Below, piece by piece: positions 59,997-64,000 of a DNA stretch of 64,000 nucleotides. Numbering within the stretch: the first letter of the stretch is position 1; each line of letters opens with the position of its first letter. The position numbers and the translations under genes are program-made. The stretch is from Tenacibaculum todarodis (lineage in GTDB: Bacteria; Bacteroidota; Bacteroidia; Flavobacteriales; Flavobacteriaceae), in NCBI RefSeq assembly GCF_001889045.1, contig NZ_CP018155.1, forward strand, positions 2,544,001 to 2,608,000. Reading direction: 5' to 3'. Below the pieces are notes generated by a model. The model made no database searches, was not told the DNA's origin, and worked only from the letters and a program-made list of their open reading frames with translations.

Positions 59997-60956
59997 ATGA
60001 GAATCCTTCACCTAGATTCAAATCACCCATTATTATTAAATCAATTAAACGATTTAGGCTTTACAAATGAAGAAGATTTTATTTCTTCAAAAAGTGAAGT
60101 TGAAGCAAAAATTCATCAATACGAAGGAATTATTATTAGAAGTCGTTTTTCTATTGATAAAACCTTTCTTGATAAAGCAACAAACCTAAAATTTATTGGA
60201 AGAGTTGGTGCAGGTTTAGAAAACATTGATTGCGATTATGCCAAACAAAAAGATGTGTATTTAATTGCTGCTCCAGAAGGAAATAGAAACGCAGTTGGAG
60301 AACATTCTTTAGGGATGTTACTTTCGTTATTTAACAAACTAAACAAAGCCGATAACCAAGTTAGAAGTGGAAAATGGTTGCGCGAAGAAAACCGTGGAAT
60401 TGAACTTGATGGTAAAACAGTTGGTTTAATTGGCTACGGAAATATGGGAAAATCTTTCGCCAAAAAACTACGAGGCTTTGATGTAGAAGTTTTGTGTTAT
60501 GATTTAAAACCCAATGTTGGCGATGAAAACTGTACACAAGTTTCCTTAGAAGAATTACAGAATAGAGCAAATGTTTTAAGTTTACACACACCACAAACAC
60601 CATTAACTATTAATATGGTTAATGAAGATTTTATCAATGGCTTTCCTAAACCATTTTGGCTGATAAATACAGCAAGAGGAAAATCGGTTGTAACGGCAGA
60701 TTTGGTTTCAGCATTAAAATCAGGTAAAATTTTAGGAGCTGGTTTAGATGTTTTGGAATATGAAAAAGCATCTTTTGAAAATCTATTTAAATTTAAAGAC
60801 GGTGTACTGAGCGTAGCCGAAGTACCAGAAGCTTTTCAGTATTTAATTAATTCAGAAAATGTAATTTTATCACCACATGTTGCTGGTTGGACAGTTGAAA
60901 GTAAAGAAAAACTGGCTCAAACTATTGTAGATAAAATTAAAGCAAAATTTTGTTAA
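59997..60956 (+). CDS. D-isomer 2-hydroxyacid dehydrogenase
   Basis: A 319-residue NAD-dependent dehydrogenase. The Rossmann motif is VGLIGYGNMGKSFAKKL; the catalytic residues lie in NTARGKSVV (Arg), LDVLEYEK (Glu) and LSPHVAGWT (His). It is of the phosphoglycerate/glyoxylate reductase type but without a regulatory C-terminal ACT domain. It begins immediately after the panB stop, so it is cotranscribed; its substrate may be a keto acid near pantothenate metabolism (inference). Confidence 0.88.
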   Translation: MRILHLDSNHPLLLNQLNDLGFTNEEDFISSKSEVEAKIHQYEGIIIRSRFSIDKTFLDKATNLKFIGRVGAGLENIDCDYAKQKDVYLIAAPEGNRNAVGEHSLGMLLSLFNKLNKADNQVRSGKWLREENRGIELDGKTVGLIGYGNMGKSFAKKLRGFDVEVLCYDLKPNVGDENCTQVSLEELQNRANVLSLHTPQTPLTINMVNEDFINGFPKPFWLINTARGKSVVTADLVSALKSGKILGAGLDVLEYEKASFENLFKFKDGVLSVAEVPEAFQYLINSENVILSPHVAGWTVESKEKLAQTIVDKIKAKFC

Positions 60957-60969
60957 CTTGTAGGCTTGT

Positions 60970-61017
60970 TGTCATTCCGAATGAAGTATGAGGAGGAATT
61001 TCATTTCGTAATGATAT
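60970..61017. repeat. Degenerate TGTCATTCCGAATGA repeat
   Basis: TGTCATTCCGAATGAAGTAT ... ATTTCGTAATGATA, a shorter relative of the elements at 26527 and 27201-27388. It lies between the dehydrogenase and the DUF1801 gene. Confidence 0.65.
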
Positions 61018-61036
61018 TTTATAAAAACCAAAGCTA

Positions 61037-61492
61037 ATGCAATATAAAGCTACTTCACCCGAAGACTATATTAGTCAAGTTCCAGAAGAACGAAAAGAAA
61101 CGTTACATAAATTACGCAAAACCATAAAAGATAATTTACCAAAAGGTTTTGAAGAAGGCATGCAATATAGCTTTCCAAGTTATTTTGTGCCACATTCAAT
61201 TTATCCAAACGGTTATCATTGCAAGCCGGAAGAACCACTTCCTTTTATGAGTTTTGCTTCACAAAAAAACTCTATAAACTTATATCATAGCGGAATTTAC
61301 GCAAACCCAGCATTGCATGATTGGTTTGTAGCTGAATACCCAAAACATTGTAAACGCAAGTTAGATATGGGAAAAAGCTGTATTAGATTTAAGAAGATAG
61401 AAGAAATTCCGTTTGATTTAATTGCAGAATTATGTACAAAAATGACGGTTGAAGAATGGATTAATATTTACGAAACTAACACTAAAAAGTAA
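61037..61492 (+). CDS. DUF1801 (YdhG-like) protein
   Basis: A 151-residue protein with the DUF1801 pattern: SPEDYISQVPEERKETLHKL, GFEEGMQYSFPSYFVPHS, ASQKNSINLYHSGIY and KSCIRFKKIEEIPFDLI. The family includes frataxin-like Fra/YdhG proteins linked to iron, but the role is uncertain. The next gene starts 1 base after its stop. Confidence 0.85.
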   Translation: MQYKATSPEDYISQVPEERKETLHKLRKTIKDNLPKGFEEGMQYSFPSYFVPHSIYPNGYHCKPEEPLPFMSFASQKNSINLYHSGIYANPALHDWFVAEYPKHCKRKLDMGKSCIRFKKIEEIPFDLIAELCTKMTVEEWINIYETNTKK

Positions 61493-61493
61493 G

Positions 61494-61883
61494 ATGAAGA
61501 AAAAAGGTAAAGTTACAGGAATTGGTGGTGTTTTTTTTAAAACTGAAGACCCAAAAGCAACTAAAGATTGGTATAAAAACAAGTTAGGTTTTAATACAGA
61601 TGATTGGGGTTGTTCTTTTTGGTGGAAAGATGAAAACGGAAAAAAAGCCATGACTCAATGGAGTCCTTTTGCAAAAGATACAAAACATTTTGAGCCTTCA
61701 AAAAAAGACTTTATGTTTAATTATCGTGTTGAAAATTTAGTTGAGTTATTAGAGGAATTAAAAGAACAAGGCGTTACTGTAATCGATAAAATTGATGAAT
61801 ATGATTATGGTAAATTTGGCTGGATTGTAGATTTAGACGGAAATAAAATTGAACTTTGGGAACCAAAAGATGAAGCTTTTTAG
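61494..61883 (+). CDS. VOC (glyoxalase/bleomycin-resistance-like) family protein
   Basis: A 129-residue vicinal-oxygen-chelate protein starting at ATG 61494 (MKKKGKVTGIGGVFFKTEDP). It contains DPKATKDWYKNKLGF, FMFNYRVENLVELLEELKEQ and WIVDLDGNKIELWEP, the C-terminal metal-binding Glu motif. The frame is open back to 61449 inside the DUF1801 gene, but the family start and the 1-base spacing favour 61494. Function unknown. Confidence 0.85.
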   Translation: MKKKGKVTGIGGVFFKTEDPKATKDWYKNKLGFNTDDWGCSFWWKDENGKKAMTQWSPFAKDTKHFEPSKKDFMFNYRVENLVELLEELKEQGVTVIDKIDEYDYGKFGWIVDLDGNKIELWEPKDEAF

Positions 61884-61898
61884 TATTGAAAAATTTAG

Positions 61899-61906
61899 TA
61901 TTTTTG
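61899..61906 (+). promoter_or_regulatory. Promoter -7 box of the LEA-like gene
   Basis: TATTTTTG matches TAnnTTTG exactly, 29 bases before the start. Confidence 0.5.
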
Positions 61907-61935
61907 AGTCTATCTAATTAAAAATCAATATTAAA

Positions 61936-62481
61936 ATGTCTGAAGAAAATAAAAATGTAAAAGAAAATCTTAAAGAAGGTGTAGAAAATGCTAAAGATAT
62001 GGCAAGCGATGCAGCAGAAAATGTAAAAGAAATAGTATCTGAAGCTTCTGATAAGGCTAAAGAAATTGCAGGCAATGTAACTGAGGAAGCAAAAGAGGCT
62101 TTAAATACAGCAAAAGAAAAATTAAGCGAGGTTATTTCTGAAGAAACAATAGATAACGTAAAAGCAAAAGCAGGTGAATTTACAGATGATGCAAAAGAAG
62201 CTCTTTCTGGAGCAGCCGACAAAGCAACTGAGTTAGCAGGAGAAGCTAAAGAAAAAATTACTGAAGTTTTATCTAGTGAAAGTGTTGAAAATATTAAAGG
62301 TAAAGCAACTGAATTAGCAGGTGATGCAAAAGAAGCGTTAGGAGATTTAGGTGAAAAAGCAAGTGAGTTTGCTGGAGAAGCAAGTGAACATATTGCAGAC
62401 TTTGCTGAAGATGCAGAAGAGGTAGCAGAAGAAGTAGTTAAAAAAACTAAGAATTTCTTTCAGCGTTTATTTGGTAAATAA
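61936..62481 (+). CDS. LEA-like helical repeat protein
   Basis: A 181-residue, very hydrophilic protein made mainly of Ala, Glu, Lys, Asp, Ser and Gly. It contains two adjacent 45-residue repeats (59-103 and 104-148, 25 identities by eye), built from 11-residue amphipathic units such as AKEALSGAADK. The C-terminus (KKTKNFFQRLFGK) is a short amphipathic helix that could bind membrane. Such composition is typical of late-embryogenesis-abundant-like proteins that stay disordered and fold on drying or at membranes. Role in desiccation, freezing or salt stress is inferred. Confidence 0.8.
   Translation: MSEENKNVKENLKEGVENAKDMASDAAENVKEIVSEASDKAKEIAGNVTEEAKEALNTAKEKLSEVISEETIDNVKAKAGEFTDDAKEALSGAADKATELAGEAKEKITEVLSSESVENIKGKATELAGDAKEALGDLGEKASEFAGEASEHIADFAEDAEEVAEEVVKKTKNFFQRLFGK
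62110..62379 (+). repeat. Two tandem 45-codon repeats in the LEA-like gene
   Basis: Codons 59-103 (62110-62244) and 104-148 (62245-62379) encode aligned repeats beginning AKEKLSEV and AKEKITEV and ending AGE. The DNA has diverged more than the protein pattern, which suggests an old duplication. Confidence 0.75.
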
Positions 62482-62497
62482 ACCATTCTTATAAAAT

Positions 62498-62525
62498 AAA
62501 AAAGCGACCAATTGGTCGCTTTTTT
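62498..62525. terminator. Bidirectional terminator
   Basis: A perfect palindrome AAAAAAGCGACC-AATT-GGTCGCTTTTTT between the LEA-like gene and convergent SCO gene. It overlaps the first base of the SCO stop codon. Confidence 0.9.
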
Positions 62526-63202
62526 TATTTACTATATTCTTGCTTTAATAAAGAAATATCATCAATAATTTTTTGCATATTTTCTTTTTCAGTGCCATCA
62601 TACATTCCACGAATACGACGCTCTTTGTCTATTAAAACAAAGTTTTCTGTGTGTACAAAATCGTTTTCATCTCCGTTGCCTTCATCTAAAACAGCAAAAT
62701 AACTTTTACGAGCTAACTTATAAATATGTTTTTTACTTCCTGTAGTAACGTGCCATTTTTTATCAATTACACCTTTTTTATCAGCATAATCTCTTAATAC
62801 CGAAACACTATCTATTGTTGGTGTTACCGAGTGCGATAAGAACATAATATCATCATCGTTTTTGTAATGTTCTTGTAATTCACTCATATTATACGCCATT
62901 GCAATACAAATGGTTTGGCAACGCGTAAAAAAGAAATCTGCTACATAAATTTTGCCGTCAAAATCTTTGTTTGTAATTGTTTTTCCATTTTGATTTATCA
63001 ATGAGAAATCGGCAACTTTATGATTTTTCTTTTGATTTCTGATAGAAGCATCAACTAGTTTCGGATTTATATCAGCTGGACTGTAAACTGGTAGTTTTTT
63101 ATCAACTTTTACTAAATGATAAAAAATTGGAATTGTAATTGCTGAAAAGACCAACAAAAACAATAAAGTGTATTTAGATTTTTTGAAAAATTTTGTTTCC
63201 AT
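62525..63202 (-). CDS. SCO1/SenC family protein
   Basis: A 225-residue membrane-anchored thioredoxin-fold protein. One N-terminal helix (about residues 11-30) is followed by the copper site C95-x3-C99 (FFTRCQTICIAM) and H184 (VHTENFVLID). SCO proteins deliver copper to the CuA site of cytochrome c oxidase or act as thiol oxidoreductases. No cytochrome oxidase gene is in the window. Confidence 0.9.
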   Translation of the reverse strand: METKFFKKSKYTLLFLLVFSAITIPIFYHLVKVDKKLPVYSPADINPKLVDASIRNQKKNHKVADFSLINQNGKTITNKDFDGKIYVADFFFTRCQTICIAMAYNMSELQEHYKNDDDIMFLSHSVTPTIDSVSVLRDYADKKGVIDKKWHVTTGSKKHIYKLARKSYFAVLDEGNGDENDFVHTENFVLIDKERRIRGMYDGTEKENMQKIIDDISLLKQEYSK

Positions 63203-63310
63203 AGTACAAAAATACGGCTAAAAACACATCTTTAAAACAGATTTTCTAAATTCTTTGTTAAAAGAGTTTTGTCAGTAAAAACAATACTTTTACAACTGTT
63301 TCTAAAAGCG

Positions 63311-63318
63311 TACATTTG
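63311..63318 (+). promoter_or_regulatory. Promoter -7 box of rseP
   Basis: TACATTTG matches TAnnTTTG exactly, 31 bases before the rseP start. Confidence 0.5.
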
Positions 63319-63349
63319 CGGGATTATAAATTTTAGATTGATTACGTAG

Positions 63350-64000
63350 ATGGAAATTTTAATAAAAGCATCACAGTTTATTTTAAGCCTTTCTTTATTG
63401 ATTGTATTGCACGAATTGGGGCATTTTATCCCTGCAAAATTGTTTAAAACAAGAGTAGAAAAATTCTACTTATTCTTTGATTATAAATTTTCACTTTTCA
63501 AAAAGAAAGTAGGAGAAACAGTGTATGGTATTGGTTGGATTCCGTTAGGAGGTTATGTTAAAATCTCTGGAATGATTGATGAAAGTATGGATACCGAACA
63601 AATGGCTTTACCGCCACAACCTTGGGAATTTAGATCTAAACCAGCTTGGCAGCGTTTAATAATTATGTTAGGTGGTGTTATCGTGAATTTTGTATTAGGA
63701 ATACTAATTTACATCTGTTTAATGTGGGCTTATGGAGAACGTTTTTTACCAAACGAAAATGTAAAAGATGGTGTTTGGGTAGAAAACCAATTAGCAACGG
63801 ATTTAGGTTTGCAAACTGGAGATAAAATTTTAACTGTTGATGGTGAAAAAATTAAGAAATTTAATCAATTACCAATAGAGTTTATCAACGGTAACAACTA
63901 TACAATTGAAAGAAATGGTGAAGTTCTTGAAAAAGAAATTCCGATTGATTTTATTTCAAAATTAGTTGATAGAGGTAAAAACGCAGGAAATTTTATAAAT
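63350..64000 (+). CDS. rseP: Site-2 intramembrane metalloprotease RseP (N-terminal part)
   Basis: The first 217 residues are present and the gene runs off the window. The zinc site H21-E-x2-H25 lies in LIVLHELGHFIPAKLF. GIGWIPLGGYVKISGM is the usual RseP motif, and a PDZ domain begins near residue 130 (GLQTGDKILTVDGEKIKKF). RseP cleaves anti-sigma factors or leftover signal peptides within the membrane. The window ends inside or just after the first PDZ domain. Confidence 0.92.
   Translation, partial: MEILIKASQFILSLSLLIVLHELGHFIPAKLFKTRVEKFYLFFDYKFSLFKKKVGETVYGIGWIPLGGYVKISGMIDESMDTEQMALPPQPWEFRSKPAWQRLIIMLGGVIVNFVLGILIYICLMWAYGERFLPNENVKDGVWVENQLATDLGLQTGDKILTVDGEKIKKFNQLPIEFINGNNYTIERNGEVLEKEIPIDFISKLVDRGKNAGNFIN

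Overview
The window is a chromosomal stretch from a Flavobacteriia member (Bacteroidota). Its gene content resembles Polaribacter/Tenacibaculum-type marine Flavobacteriaceae, a genus-level guess from memory. The evidence is: strongly AT-rich DNA; promoters matching the Bacteroidota pattern (TTG ... TAnnTTTG) and few Shine-Dalgarno sequences; a gliding/type IX secretion lipoprotein (SprE/PorW); TonB-dependent receptors with CarboxypepD_reg-like N-termini; families largely confined to the phylum (DUF5687, DUF5689, DUF6168, DUF6503, DUF4286); an ATP synthase operon without the beta and epsilon genes; and several families of short interspersed repeats between genes. No rRNA, tRNA, CRISPR array, prophage or complete insertion sequence was seen.

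Layout. 0-2 kb: the end of an unknown gene, a LysE-type exporter and a flavin/2Fe-2S reductase. 2-7 kb: a PadR-controlled operon with a small membrane protein, PadR, three tandem paralogous membrane proteins, a DUF5687 permease and its ABC ATPase. 7-15.6 kb: sprE, bactofilin, atpZ, a DUF6168-like gene, then atpB-E-F-H-A-G. 15.6-25.8 kb: a 53-aa membrane protein, dxs, tadA, a DUF5689 lipoprotein and TonB receptor divergent from a secreted nuclease-family enzyme, then recJ and osmC. 25.9-31.8 kb: small enzymes, rsmI, a methanethiol S-methyltransferase-like protein, and a redox-flavoured cluster (cupin, cysteine-rich MarR, DUF2024, thioredoxin-like) with clear palindromic operators. 32-45 kb: aspS, a DUF6503-like protein, a YfcC transporter, a ClC channel, glpQ, a second TonB receptor, ribF and serS. 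45-50 kb: a 47-aa ORF, a TPR protein, DUF4286, rsmA and mgtE. 50-58 kb: a TPR histidine kinase/response regulator pair, an rRNA/tRNA methyltransferase, mutS, tatA, an O-methyltransferase, a four-helix-bundle gene flanked by inverted repeats, and an ECF sigma/anti-sigma operon. 59-64 kb: panB with a hydroxyacid dehydrogenase, small stress-type proteins including a LEA-like repeat protein, a SCO protein and the start of rseP.

Most genes are housekeeping. The parts most like undescribed systems are: (i) the PadR / three-paralogue / ABC exporter operon with a triple ATGTATA operator; (ii) the TonB receptor + DUF5689 lipoprotein + secreted endonuclease-family enzyme, which could form an extracellular nucleic-acid or phosphoester scavenging unit; and (iii) the MarR regulator with a C-terminal four-cysteine cluster, next to thioredoxin-like, DUF2024 and cupin genes. 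Everything rests on reading the sequence and on remembered family features; no database search was run.
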